47,173 nucleotides of DNA. Source: Halomonas salipaludis. GTDB lineage: Bacteria > Pseudomonadota > Gammaproteobacteria > Pseudomonadales > Halomonadaceae. A program made the position numbers and the translations under genes. The stretch spans positions 1-47,173 of the forward strand of contig NZ_NSKB01000015.1 of assembly GCF_002286975.1 (NCBI RefSeq), given 5' to 3'. The notes beneath the pieces are model-generated. The model did no database searches, had not been told where the DNA came from, and saw only the letters and a list, made by a program, of their open reading frames with translations. Shown piece after piece: positions 1 through 7,431 of this stretch; the first letter of the stretch is position 1, and each line of letters starts with the position of its first letter.

Positions 1-94
1 TATAGAGCGACAATTACTCTGGCCGGCCGACGACAACTATTGTGGCCGGTTGCCCTAAGCTTGACCGCTTGTCCCGACCCACCAGGGAGCCGGT

Positions 95-1618
95 ATGGCG
101 GTCACCAGCCAACAGGTCACGCTCTATATGTCGCAACGCCAACAAGGCCAGACCCAGGAGGTCGCCGCCGCCAAGGCCGGCCTCTCCGTCAGAACCGCTC
201 GCCGCCTCGAACGCCGGGCCGAGTCCTCTGAGCTGCCGGCACCACGGCACTGGCGAACCCGATCCGACCCCTTCGCCGATGTGTGGGAGACCACGCTCGT
301 CCCCCAGTTGGCCGCTGCCCCGGGCTTGCAGGCACTGACCCTGCTGGAGTGGCTGCAGGAGCAGCACCCCGGCCAGTATCCGGACAGCCTGCTGCGCACC
401 CTGCAGCGCCGGGTCAAGGGCTGGCGGGCCGCGCACGGCCCGGAGAAAGAGGTGATGTTCCCGCAAACCCATGGCCCCGGGCTGCGCGGCCTCTCCGACT
501 TCACCGAACTCAAGGGGATCGTCATTACCGTGGCAGGGGAGCCGCTTGATCACCGGCTCTACCACTTCCGCTTGGCCTACAGCGGCTGGTGTGATGTGCG
601 GGTGGTGCTCGGTGGAGAGAGCTACCCGGCGCTGGCCGAAGGCCTGACCCGCGCGCTGGAGCGCCTTGGCGGTGTCCCCGCGGAGCACCGCACCGACAGC
701 CTGTCGGCGGCCTTCCGCAACCTGGGCCGGGAGACGGAAGCCGACCTCACCGTGCGTTATGCCGCCCTGTGCGCTCACTACGGCATGACGGCCACCCGCA
801 ACAACCCGGGGCGCGGCCATGAAAACGCCAGCATCGAGTCGCCGCATGGTCACTTCAAGCGGCGCCTGCAGCAGCGCCTGGCGCTGCGTGGCTCCCAGGA
901 CTTCGCCAGCCTCGATGACTATCAGGCGTTCCTCGATGAGGTGGCCGCCGCGATCAACCGCCGCAACGCGGCCCGCATCACCGTCGAGCGTGGCGCGCTG
1001 CAGCCACTGCCCAGCCGGCCCGGTACCGACTACAGCGAGGTGACGGTGCGCGTCACCACCTCCAGCACTATCCAGGTGCGCAAGGTGCTCTACTCGGTGC
1101 CGTCCCGGTTGATCGGCGAGCGGCTGCGTGTACACCTCTACGACGATCGCTTGGTGCTGCACCACGCGCAGCAGGAGTTGCTGACGCTGCGGCGACGGCA
1201 TGCCACGCCGGAAAGCGGCCGGCTGCGGGTCATCGACTACCGCCATGTGATCGGCTGGCTGGTCCGCAAGCCCCGGGCGCTGGCGGGGCTGACGTTCCGC
1301 GACGAACTGTTGCCGAGCGCGGACTGGCGCGAGCTGTACGCCCGGCTGACCGCCGCCTTGCCGGTCGCCGAGGCCTGCAAGCGCATCGTCGGCGCCTTGG
1401 CGCTGGCCGCCGAGCAGGACCAGGCCGAGGCGATCGCCCGCTACTGGCTGGGCGCCCTGGAGCGAGGGAAGAGCCCAACGCTGGCTGAGCTTCAGGCCCG
1501 CTTCGCCGCCACCCCGAGCCACACGATTGCGTTTCCCCAGGTGACTCAGCATGAGATCGCCAGCTACGACCATCTGGTGCCCAGCGTGCCGGCCACAGAG
1601 GTGCGCTGCCATGCCTGA
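95..1618 (+). CDS. istA: IstA transposase, IS21 family
   Basis: This 507-residue DDE transposase catalyses strand transfer of the IS. An N-terminal helix-turn-helix (about residues 1-45, with the arginine-rich segment RTARRLERR) is followed by an rve/integrase catalytic core. Candidate catalytic acids are in SDFTELKG (about residue 133), HRTDSLS (about 200) and HENASIES (about 248). The C-terminal part is the beta-barrel and basic region usual for IstA. The ATG at 95 is followed by the expected IS21 N-terminus. The stop overlaps the istB start by 8 bases, so the two are translationally coupled. Length and order match IS21-family elements, and the gene looks intact. Confidence 0.95.
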   Translation: MAVTSQQVTLYMSQRQQGQTQEVAAAKAGLSVRTARRLERRAESSELPAPRHWRTRSDPFADVWETTLVPQLAAAPGLQALTLLEWLQEQHPGQYPDSLLRTLQRRVKGWRAAHGPEKEVMFPQTHGPGLRGLSDFTELKGIVITVAGEPLDHRLYHFRLAYSGWCDVRVVLGGESYPALAEGLTRALERLGGVPAEHRTDSLSAAFRNLGRETEADLTVRYAALCAHYGMTATRNNPGRGHENASIESPHGHFKRRLQQRLALRGSQDFASLDDYQAFLDEVAAAINRRNAARITVERGALQPLPSRPGTDYSEVTVRVTTSSTIQVRKVLYSVPSRLIGERLRVHLYDDRLVLHHAQQELLTLRRRHATPESGRLRVIDYRHVIGWLVRKPRALAGLTFRDELLPSADWRELYARLTAALPVAEACKRIVGALALAAEQDQAEAIARYWLGALERGKSPTLAELQARFAATPSHTIAFPQVTQHEIASYDHLVPSVPATEVRCHA

Positions 1619-2384
1619 TGCCCAGACCCTGCCACTGCTGCTGCGACAGCTCCGCCTGCCCACCATGGCCGCCTGCTGGACCCAGCTGGAAACCCGCGCC
1701 CGGGCCGAGAACTGGAGCCTGCCACAAACGCTGGCCGCCCTGTGCGAGCACGAACTGGCCGAGCGTGAGCGACGCCGGCTGGCCCGGCACCTCAAGGAGG
1801 CTCGGCTGCCGGTGGGCAAGACGCTGGAGACCTTTGAGTTCGCTGCCATCGCGGCGGAGCAGCGCCGGCAGCTGAGCACCCTCGCGGGCGACACGCAGTG
1901 GGTCGACCAGGCCCACAACCTGCTGCTGTTCGGGCCCTCCGGCGTCGGCAAGAGCCACGTGGCGGCCGGGCTCGGCCATGCGCTGGTCGACCAGGGCTAC
2001 CGGGTGCGCTACGTCACCGCCTCAAGCCTGGTCCAGGAGCTCCAGGCCGCCAAGCAGGCCCTGCGCCTAAGCGATGCCCTGATCAAGCTCGACAAGTACG
2101 CCGTGCTGGTGATCGACGACATCGGCTACGTCAAGCGCAGCGAGGCCGAGACCTCGGTGCTGTTCGAGCTGATCGCCCACCGTTACGAGTCGGCCAGCCT
2201 GATCATCACCGCCAACCAACCGTTCAGCGCCTGGGACAGCATCTTCCCCGACAGCATGATGGCGGTGGCCGCCATCGACCGGTTGGTGCACCACGCCACG
2301 CTGATGGAGCTGAGCGGGGAAAGCTACCGTAAGCGTGCTTATCAACGTCAATTACAAGGAGGAAAAGCCGGGTCGTCAGACTGA
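1611..2384 (+). CDS. istB: IstB helper ATPase, IS21 family
   Basis: This is an AAA+ (DnaC/DnaA-like) ATPase of 257 residues that assists IstA in target choice and transposition. Walker A is FGPSGVGKS (about residue 107) and Walker B is VLVIDDIGY (about residue 164). The sensor stretch IITANQPF follows. I chose the ATG at 1611, inside the end of istA, rather than the upstream in-frame ATG at 1551, because protein homology starts with the PDAQTLPLLL segment and the overlap is normal for this family. The gene is intact. Confidence 0.94.
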   Translation: MPDAQTLPLLLRQLRLPTMAACWTQLETRARAENWSLPQTLAALCEHELAERERRRLARHLKEARLPVGKTLETFEFAAIAAEQRRQLSTLAGDTQWVDQAHNLLLFGPSGVGKSHVAAGLGHALVDQGYRVRYVTASSLVQELQAAKQALRLSDALIKLDKYAVLVIDDIGYVKRSEAETSVLFELIAHRYESASLIITANQPFSAWDSIFPDSMMAVAAIDRLVHHATLMELSGESYRKRAYQRQLQGGKAGSSD

Positions 2385-2433
2385 CGACAATTACCCCACC
2401 CAACCGGCCATTTTAATTGTCGCCAAGCGGCCA

Positions 2434-2637
2434 AAGTAGTTGACGTCGCATAAGCTGGGCCGCCTCCAAGCGAAATTCCGGGCTGAACGTTCTCTTCTTC
2501 GTCATCATCTGCAGCTGGGCCGCCTCCAAGCGAAATTCCGGGCTGAACGTTCTCTTCTTCGTCATCATCTGCACCTGACTGTCTATGGGAGTGATCATAC
2601 ACCCAAAACCAGGTGGCCAGATTCACTATGCCACTAC
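2434..2637 (-). mobile_element. IS3-family remnant (5' end of orfA) with tandem duplication
   Basis: The stretch up to 2637 matches the right end of the complete IS3 element at 26035-27290: the same terminal CCACTACA, the same OrfA N-terminus [19 protein letters not shown], and the same leader with a few differences. Only the first 20-odd codons of orfA remain, and they are present twice because of a 60-bp duplication. The rest was lost where the IS21 element now ends. It cannot encode a functional transposase. Confidence 0.8.
2454..2573. repeat. Exact 60-bp tandem duplication
   Basis: Bases 2454-2513 are repeated as 2514-2573. The unit spans the start of the truncated orfA and is 20 codons long, so the duplication keeps the reading frame and repeats the peptide [20 protein letters not shown]. 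Confidence 0.95.
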
Positions 2638-2757
2638 AGAAGCGGCCATTGAGATATTTCTGATATTTAACGCCGCCAACCCGCGCGGCTTTGTAGTGTA
2701 GGCGAAGCCGCAACGTAAAAGCCGTTGGACTTCCCCCAGAAAAGTGGACACGCCCCA

Positions 2758-3648
2758 TCAGTTAACCTCCTCGAACTCTACCGGAGTCCGGTAACCAAGG
2801 CCACTGTGCAACCGATGGCTGTTATAGTAGCCATCAATATAGTCCCTGATATGCTTGCGTAGCTGACGCAACGTCATGAAGCTGGTGGCGTGCAGCAACT
2901 CTCCCTTCAGCGTTTTGAAGAACGACTCCACTTCTGCATTATCAGTACACTGTCCCGGGCGGTTCATGCTGTGCCGTACACGGTAATGATTCAGCAGCGC
3001 CTGGGTCTTGTGAGCCCGGTACTCGATGCCGCGATCCGTATGGAACAGCAGGTCAGGTGCTGGTTGCCAACTTAGGAAGGCTTCACGCAGGGTGGCTCGA
3101 GCAAAGTCTGCGCTCAGACTCTCGCCCAATCGCCAGCTGATGATTCGACGTGAGAATAGGTCCAGTCCCACCGCCAGAAACACGTATTTTTTACCCAGCT
3201 TGATGTAGGTGACGTCGCTACTCCATTGCTGGTTTACCGCAACCGGCTTTTGGGCTTCTAACCGGTAATTTGGCAGGGCTTTCAGGTCGTCTCGACGTTT
3301 GCTCAAGCGGCGATAGACGCGCGTGACTCGGGCCTTCATGCCCCATTCCCTCATCAGTCTGGCCACCCGGTTCTCACCTACCGCAAGACCTTCTCGGCGC
3401 AGGGCCTGATAGACCCGGGGACTGCCATAACGGCCCTTGCTGGCGTTGTAGACTCTGCGGACCTTCAACAGCAGGTCTGCATTTTCAGCGGCTCTCTGGC
3501 TGGGCTTCCGGTTTGCCCAGGCGTAGTAGCCAGACCGAGAGATGTTCAGGTGGCGACATAGCGCCTTTACTCCGTGCTGTCCTCGGTGTTTCCAGACGAA
3601 TCGGAACGCTTCCGTCGTTCCTCTGCCTGAAAACGTTGAAACTTTTTT
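2758..3648 (-). CDS. IS3-family transposase OrfB (reached by -1 frameshift)
   Basis: This is the catalytic DDE (rve) part of the IS3 transposase. The first catalytic Asp is in SSDVTYIKLG, the second in FHTDRGIEY, and the Glu in DNAEVESFFKTLKGE. The N-terminal part SRSGYYAWANRKPSQRAAE is the usual OrfB start region and lies upstream of the first possible initiation codon (TTG at 3468). The frame stays open to the A6G run at 3648-3642. I therefore give the frame from the slippery site; translation most likely yields an OrfAB fusion. Confidence 0.85.
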   Translation of the reverse strand, partial: KKVSTFSGRGTTEAFRFVWKHRGQHGVKALCRHLNISRSGYYAWANRKPSQRAAENADLLLKVRRVYNASKGRYGSPRVYQALRREGLAVGENRVARLMREWGMKARVTRVYRRLSKRRDDLKALPNYRLEAQKPVAVNQQWSSDVTYIKLGKKYVFLAVGLDLFSRRIISWRLGESLSADFARATLREAFLSWQPAPDLLFHTDRGIEYRAHKTQALLNHYRVRHSMNRPGQCTDNAEVESFFKTLKGELLHATSFMTLRQLRKHIRDYIDGYYNSHRLHSGLGYRTPVEFEEVN

Positions 3649-3938
3649 AGGATGTCATTCTCCTCCTCAAGCTCCGATACGCGGCGCTTCAGGCGAGCGA
3701 CCTCATCCTGCTCCTGAATCTTCTGCTTAGCATCAGGCGGGGCTTTCTTGACCCGTTTCATAGAGAACTGTCCCTCTCGGTATTCCTTTCGCCAGCGTGA
3801 CAGCATGAAGGGGTGAATATCCAGTGCTTCGGCAACGCCTTTGACGCTTCTGTGGGCCTGGTGGCTCCACTCCACCGCTTTGACTTTGAACTCGGTGCTA
3901 TAGCGTTGCGTTTTCTTCCCCGTGATCATCTCGGGCAT
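3567..3938 (-). CDS. IS3-family transposase OrfA
   Basis: This 123-residue protein is the DNA-binding part of the transposase. The helix-turn-helix is in the N-terminal half (FKVKAVEWSHQAHRSVKGVA to DIHPFMLSRWRKEY, about residues 17-53). A leucine-zipper coiled coil follows (KIQEQDEVARLKRRVSELEE, then ENDILKKF). The A6G slippery run inside the LKKF codons would shift ribosomes into orfB. The gene is intact. Confidence 0.9.
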   Translation of the reverse strand: MPEMITGKKTQRYSTEFKVKAVEWSHQAHRSVKGVAEALDIHPFMLSRWRKEYREGQFSMKRVKKAPPDAKQKIQEQDEVARLKRRVSELEEENDILKKFQRFQAEERRKRSDSSGNTEDSTE

Positions 3939-4015
3939 CGGTTCTCTCCTGTTGGGGAGTTATCGATGCGTGTCCACTGGAGTGGGGGAACTCCACGTCG
4001 CGGTGCTTGGCATTG

Positions 4016-4653
4016 TTATGAATTGCCAAGAAATTCATCGAGCGTCATGCCAACTAATAGCTCTTTAGATCCCCCCCCGAGCTGCCGCCGCATTGTTCGT
4101 TCGAATGCGTCGATCAAGCCTTGATCTGCCTTGCTACGAAGCGCCTTTAAATATTTATCAAAATGGAGGCGCACACTCTTAGCCACCAGGGGGATGTTTA
4201 GGATTATCGACTCCACTCCTTGCGAGGTATCAAGTGTTCCATCAGGATTCTTAGGATAGGTGGCGTAAATCGGCTTTTGGCCTGCTTGGCTGTAGCTTAC
4301 TCGAAAGCTCAACATACCTTCATGTACCAGGCCGCACCGAACATGCTTGTATATATGATTTGCGGCTGATTTAACTCCTGGCTGATCTGACGTGAACACG
4401 CGGCAAAACCCCGCAACAAAGAATTTACGTGATTTTTTTCACTGCTTTCGCCGGCATAGTGGCTTTCAATTGCTTCAAAATACGATGAAAGCAAAGTTGC
4501 GGCAGCAACGTGTCCGTATTGGTTGTTTAGAAGCATTTCCACAGGCGAAAATACGTACCCAATCCACAGATCCTCAAAAACATCAATCAGGTCATCAACT
4601 GTTGGGTTATCAAGCTTAGAATGATCGTATTTAGGGCTTAGGCAATACTCCAC
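4016..4653 (-). pseudogene. Cassette 6: unknown protein, split by a frameshift
   Basis: Two overlapping minus-strand frames belong together. The first (4653 to about 4400) begins MEYCLSPKYDHSKLDNPTVD and breaks near GFAAC. The second (about 4399-4016) continues with VFTSDQPGVKSAANHIYKHV and ends in attC site 7. One missing base in the GGGGTTTT run at about 4406-4413 would explain it: adding a T gives LLRGFCRVFTSDQ and a single protein of about 212 residues. The N-terminal part resembles helical proteins found beside stress and defence genes, but I do not recognise the family. A sequencing error in the homopolymer is an alternative to a true mutation. Confidence 0.6.
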
Positions 4654-4665
4654 ATTCTTTCCTCT

Positions 4666-4737
4666 TCATAACGCCGCGCTCTGCGGCAAATTTGGAGCGC
4701 AGCGAAAAATTTGTCCGACAGCAGCGCTTGGTTAGCT
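4666..4737 (-). other. attC site 6
   Basis: The outer boxes are TCATAAC (4666-4672) and GTTAGCT (4731-4737). Between them lies an imperfect palindrome with arms CAAATTT/AAATTTG and GCGCT/AGCGC. The site follows the GIY-YIG gene, whose TAA stop (4734-4732) lies in the 5' box. Confidence 0.82.
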
Positions 4738-5301
4738 TTCATCGCTCATACGCTCAGTTCGAATATTAACCATAGAGTCGAATTCTGTGCCATTCCATGT
4801 CCTATCAGCTGACCACCGGGCATATAAATAACCTGTGCCAGTGTTCTCGTAGGTATTCAGATAAAAACTGTACGTATCAAGAAACAGCTGCTCCAAGTAT
4901 TTGGAGATGCGGTTTTCGCACTCATAGAATGTAACCCAGAGAAATTGTGATTCTGGCCATTTATTTTTGACATGGCTCAGAACTCTGCTTTCAGCAATAC
5001 CTTTACCTACGTAGACACATAGCATTGAATTAATGCCATGGTCATCGCACTCGCACATTGAAACCCAAAGGTGATAGATACCTGACCGCCCTTTTAAGCC
5101 TTTCAGGTGATCATTGATGGTTAGAACTTCCGCACCATCAGCCTCTTTAAGGATTTCAATTGGTAAGACAGTGCAAAAATCGCTTTCGTTAATTATCTCG
5201 TGAACTGATATTGGCTTTTTAAGCTCACTAGAACATACCTCATCGAAATGCTCATACTCAGTTACAAGGCACGGAACCCCAAACTCTTCACAGTGATACA
5301 T
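4732..5301 (-). CDS. Cassette 5: GIY-YIG fold protein
   Basis: The protein has 189 residues. The middle carries the pattern of a GIY-YIG nuclease domain: GIY at residues 74-76, YVG at 97-99 followed by KG, an arginine at 106 (SRVLSHV) and a glutamate at 137 (KYLEQLFLDTY). These are the catalytic positions of the family. The first 70 residues and the tail do not match a domain I know. No recognition domain is visible, so the substrate is unknown. Single-domain GIY-YIG proteins occur in mobile and defence contexts. It is the fifth cassette gene and ends in attC site 6. Base composition is much more AT-rich than the flanking host genes. Confidence 0.72.
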   Translation of the reverse strand: MYHCEEFGVPCLVTEYEHFDEVCSSELKKPISVHEIINESDFCTVLPIEILKEADGAEVLTINDHLKGLKGRSGIYHLWVSMCECDDHGINSMLCVYVGKGIAESRVLSHVKNKWPESQFLWVTFYECENRISKYLEQLFLDTYSFYLNTYENTGTGYLYARWSADRTWNGTEFDSMVNIRTERMSDES

Positions 5302-5744
5302 AAATCTACTCGCAGAAAGCTAACGCCCACATAAACCGCGCGAGCTTGCGAGCGTCGGGCGAACGAAGAGAGCGAATTTAATGTGCTTGTTAGTGGTGTG
5401 ACTGGCAAGGTTTTTCGAGGTAAGAGTCCAATGCACATAGGAAGCGGGAGGAATACCCCCAAACCTAGCAGAAAAAGAGTGGCCCGAAAGCAGAATGAAT
5501 TGACGCTTTTTAGAACGTATTCTTTGATTTTACACAAGTTGCTTGCAAGCAAGCTATTTCTATTTTCGTTCATAGGTAGCACCTCGCTATTTTCCGTGGA
5601 GACTCGAACTCCAAAGTGATTGTAAAAGTTAACTGTTAAATCGTATGCCGCGACAGAAACTGCCACAATATTAGTTAAAATTTCGAACCACTCTCCCGCG
5701 CTACCTATGTGCACTGGATCCTGAACTATAACATAAAACGCCAT
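5262..5744 (-). CDS. Cassette 4: small membrane ORF without a stop before attC
   Basis: This is an AT-rich ORF of about 160 residues starting MAFYVIVQDPVHIGSAGEWF. An in-frame ATG at 5792 lies inside attC site 4 and is unlikely to be used. There is one strong hydrophobic helix (ATLFLLGLGVFLPLPMCIGL), preceded by a mixed N-terminal region. The frame has no stop before attC site 5; it runs through the site and ends inside the next cassette gene at 5262. Either the tail is encoded by the recombination site, which would make the C-terminus depend on cassette order, or the annotated frame is wrong near its end. Function unknown. Confidence 0.45.
   Translation of the reverse strand: MAFYVIVQDPVHIGSAGEWFEILTNIVAVSVAAYDLTVNFYNHFGVRVSTENSEVLPMNENRNSLLASNLCKIKEYVLKSVNSFCFRATLFLLGLGVFLPLPMCIGLLPRKTLPVTPLTSTLNSLSSFARRSQARAVYVGVSFLRVDLCITVKSLGFRAL
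5318..5395 (-). other. attC site 5
   Basis: The outer boxes are AGCTAAC (5318-5324) and GTTAGTG (5389-5395), 78 bp in all. The centre folds as CGCGCGAGCTTGCGAGCGTCG with arms matching TTCGCTCTCTTCGTTCGCC imperfectly. Spacing and position between two minus-strand cassette genes fit an attC. Confidence 0.75.
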
Positions 5745-5768
5745 ATTTTTCAATGCATACGACTTGAT

Positions 5769-5837
5769 CACTAACGCCGCGCTCTTGGGCAAACCGAAGC
5801 GAAGCGTAGGTTTGTCCCTAGCAGCGCCTTGTTAGCC
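5769..5837 (-). other. attC site 4
   Basis: The outer boxes are CACTAAC (5769-5775) and GTTAGCC (5831-5837), 69 bp in all. Inner arms CAAACC.../GGTTTG and GCGCT/AGCGC give the expected hairpin. The stop of the DUF5677-like gene is inside the 5' box. Confidence 0.83.
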
Positions 5838-6707
5838 ATTTAGCCCATCATATTTTTGATCGAATATCATGAATATTCTAGTATTTACTCTCTCGATCCA
5901 ATCGAGGATATTGATCATGTTCTCATCTAGGCAATCGATTCGTTCTAACCAGAGTCGGTATGACTCATTGCAAAACTTGAGTGTTGGACATATATATCTC
6001 ACATCAGCCTCATGGTAGAACGGATATACGGAAAACGTAGAGTCTTCATTCTTTTGAAGACACCAATCCATAGATTCGTTCCACGAACCATGTATTGACT
6101 CTGACATCATCCCGTATGTGTACTTGTAGAGATCCTCATCCGTGATTTCCTTGAAAATATCGAAGAATGTTTTGCCCTGAAGTCTCCATCGATTTTTCTT
6201 TTGCTCTTTGAAATTGTCTTCTGAGAAGCCCTCCAGATCCATCTTTTCCTGCACAGACTTGAGCAGACGCTTCCCTGCCTTTGTCTCAAAGAAGCGAGAA
6301 CCCTCTTTGAGTTCACGAAGTATCCTCAATCGGTCTTTGTACGAGCACTTTCTGTAATCTTCGATTACATCTGAATCGCTCATTAGCAGATATTCTGCTG
6401 TCACTGCGGCTTCGATTAATGGCCTTTCTAGAATGCTTATAATTTCAGCATTATCTTGCTCGTAGTAATTTACAACCTCTTTGAGCAATTTCCATATCCT
6501 AGTTAGCAAGCCCAAAATTGGAGCATCTTCTAAGCTGAAACCAGTAGGATTACGATCAACATTCCGAACTCTAGTAATGTAGTCATAAATCTCTGCCACA
6601 TCTCTAACAAAAGTCCCGGTAAATCTATTTATGTCATCTAGTGACTGTAAGCCTTGCCCTACGTATTCCTCATCGTATCGGCCTATGATTTTCTCTATTT
6701 CATCCAT
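5832..6707 (-). CDS. Cassette 3: DUF5677-like protein
   Basis: This is a mostly helical, soluble protein of 291 residues. The order of conserved-looking blocks resembles DUF5677: a helix with ERPLIEAAVTAEYLL near residues 93-107, a central KDRLRILRELKEG region, then YGMMSESIHGSWNESMDW around residues 197-214. The family has no settled function and is common in mobile elements and cassettes. No membrane segment or nuclease motif is visible. The start ATG at 6707 lies 19 bp after attC site 3, and the TAA stop lies in attC site 4, so this is a complete single-gene cassette. Confidence 0.68.
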   Translation of the reverse strand: MDEIEKIIGRYDEEYVGQGLQSLDDINRFTGTFVRDVAEIYDYITRVRNVDRNPTGFSLEDAPILGLLTRIWKLLKEVVNYYEQDNAEIISILERPLIEAAVTAEYLLMSDSDVIEDYRKCSYKDRLRILRELKEGSRFFETKAGKRLLKSVQEKMDLEGFSEDNFKEQKKNRWRLQGKTFFDIFKEITDEDLYKYTYGMMSESIHGSWNESMDWCLQKNEDSTFSVYPFYHEADVRYICPTLKFCNESYRLWLERIDCLDENMINILDWIERVNTRIFMIFDQKYDGLNG

Positions 6708-6726
6708 GCGCAGTACTTTTTCGTAT

Positions 6727-6810
6727 GGCTAACGCCGCCAGCACGTGCGGCTTTGTAGTGAAGGCGAAGCCGCAACGAAAAAGACGTCACGGTGACAGGC
6801 CTTGTTAAAA
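6727..6810 (-). other. attC site 3
   Basis: The outer boxes are GGCTAAC (6727-6733) and GTTAAAA (6804-6810), 84 bp in all. The central hairpin CGGCTTTGTAGTG...GGCGAAGCCG is almost the same as in attC site 7. The stop codon of the preceding gene overlaps the 5' box. Confidence 0.85.
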
Positions 6811-7398
6811 GCCGATTTCGCCAAGAACGACACCTACCACAATACCAACAAAACCTGCTATCGAGTGGTCTTTGACCTTCGATTTCCAACTATTTCCCTC
6901 AGCAATCTCGCACCTTAGTCCGCCAATGGTCTTTTCTAGTGACTCAATCATAAGAGTTTGTTTTTCCAGCACACCAGAAAGAGCTTCGATAGAACCACTA
7001 GACGATCCGACTAGTGATCTAATCTCATCTTGGTGCATCACTCTAATATTTTCGCCGTTTCGTATGTAGGCTCCAGAATCACAAAAAACAATTTGATCTG
7101 ATTTTTCGACCGTTATAACAGCTACATTCAGAACAATACGGATTTTCTGTATATCGAATTTCACAATATCTGCTCTGCTGAGCATTCCAATAGCTTTTGT
7201 GATCTTTGACCGTGCGGTGTCTGGGTCTACTCCATCTATGGTGGAAGAGTCACTAACCCCAAGCAGAATTGTTCCACCATCTGCGTTTGCAAATGCAGAT
7301 ATAACTTTTGCGACAATCAGTGGCGAGACGTCGGCACACATAAACTCAACGTCTTGGCTCTCTCCACGAGACATCACTTCAAAAATATCGACTTCCAA
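6805..7398 (-). CDS. Cassette 2: AlbA_2/Schlafen-like protein with membrane anchor
   Basis: This 197-residue protein starts with an AlbA_2 (Schlafen AlbA) domain: the ESQDVEFM block at residues 13-20 and ISAFANADGGTILLGVSD at 33-50, followed by TIDGVD. This fold binds nucleotides or nucleic acids, and in Schlafen proteins it acts on RNA. Residues about 134-168 form a heptad-rich coiled coil. The last 18 residues (IAGFVGIVVGVVLGEIGF) look like a membrane helix, so the domain would be held at the inner membrane. The usual C-terminal winged helix of AlbA_2 regulators is missing. The TAA stop lies in attC site 3. A role in phage defence is possible but inferred only from fold and setting. Confidence 0.72.
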   Translation of the reverse strand: MEVDIFEVMSRGESQDVEFMCADVSPLIVAKVISAFANADGGTILLGVSDSSTIDGVDPDTARSKITKAIGMLSRADIVKFDIQKIRIVLNVAVITVEKSDQIVFCDSGAYIRNGENIRVMHQDEIRSLVGSSSGSIEALSGVLEKQTLMIESLEKTIGGLRCEIAEGNSWKSKVKDHSIAGFVGIVVGVVLGEIGF

Positions 7399-7431
7399 TC
7401 TATAATACTCCGAGTCTCTTTGGCTTTTAAC

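Larger units (their letters stand above)
1..2433 (+). mobile_element. IS21-family insertion sequence, nearly complete copy
   Basis: The element carries istA and istB in overlapping frames. Its ends contain the repeated subterminal boxes typical of IS21: GCGACAATTA...TGGCCGG occurs at about 7-26, and its inverse at about 2404-2424. Symmetry with the right end (TGG starting 10 bases outside the GCGACAATT box) places the right boundary near 2433 and the left boundary three to four bases before the window start. The second left end at 46923 shows the missing bases. No target duplication can be tested here because the left flank is absent. Confidence 0.88.
2726..3995 (-). mobile_element. IS3-family insertion sequence inserted in attC
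   Basis: The inverted ends are TGGACTTCCCCCA (2726-) and, read inward from 3995, TGGAGTTCCCCCA. Both continue with AGTGGACACG after a few bases. The target duplication is CGT (2723-2725 and 3996-3998). The element is 1270 bp with orfA and orfB in the -1 arrangement. Ends, length and the 3-bp duplication all fit IS3. Confidence 0.93.
2665..4021 (-). other. attC site 7 (end of array), interrupted by an IS3 element
   Basis: The outer boxes are ATTTAAC (2665-2671, a perfect RYYYAAC) and GTTATGA (4015-4021). Removing the IS at 2726-3995 and one copy of the CGT duplication leaves an 84-bp site. It has the same length as attC site 3 (6727-6810) and closely resembles it, including the central CGGCTTTGTAGTG...GGCGAAGCCG hairpin. 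The stop codon of the upstream cassette gene (TAA at 4018-4016) lies in the site, as is common for cassettes. Confidence 0.8.

Noticed and set aside
14-1951. Long minus-strand ORF opposite istAB
   Set aside because: Low-complexity, Gly/Arg/Gln-rich translation without family signs; it is the antisense of two clear IS21 genes in GC-rich DNA.
5745-5792. Upstream ATG for the cassette 4 ORF
   Set aside because: It lies inside attC site 4, so a start there would be encoded by the recombination site; the ATG at 5744 is more likely.
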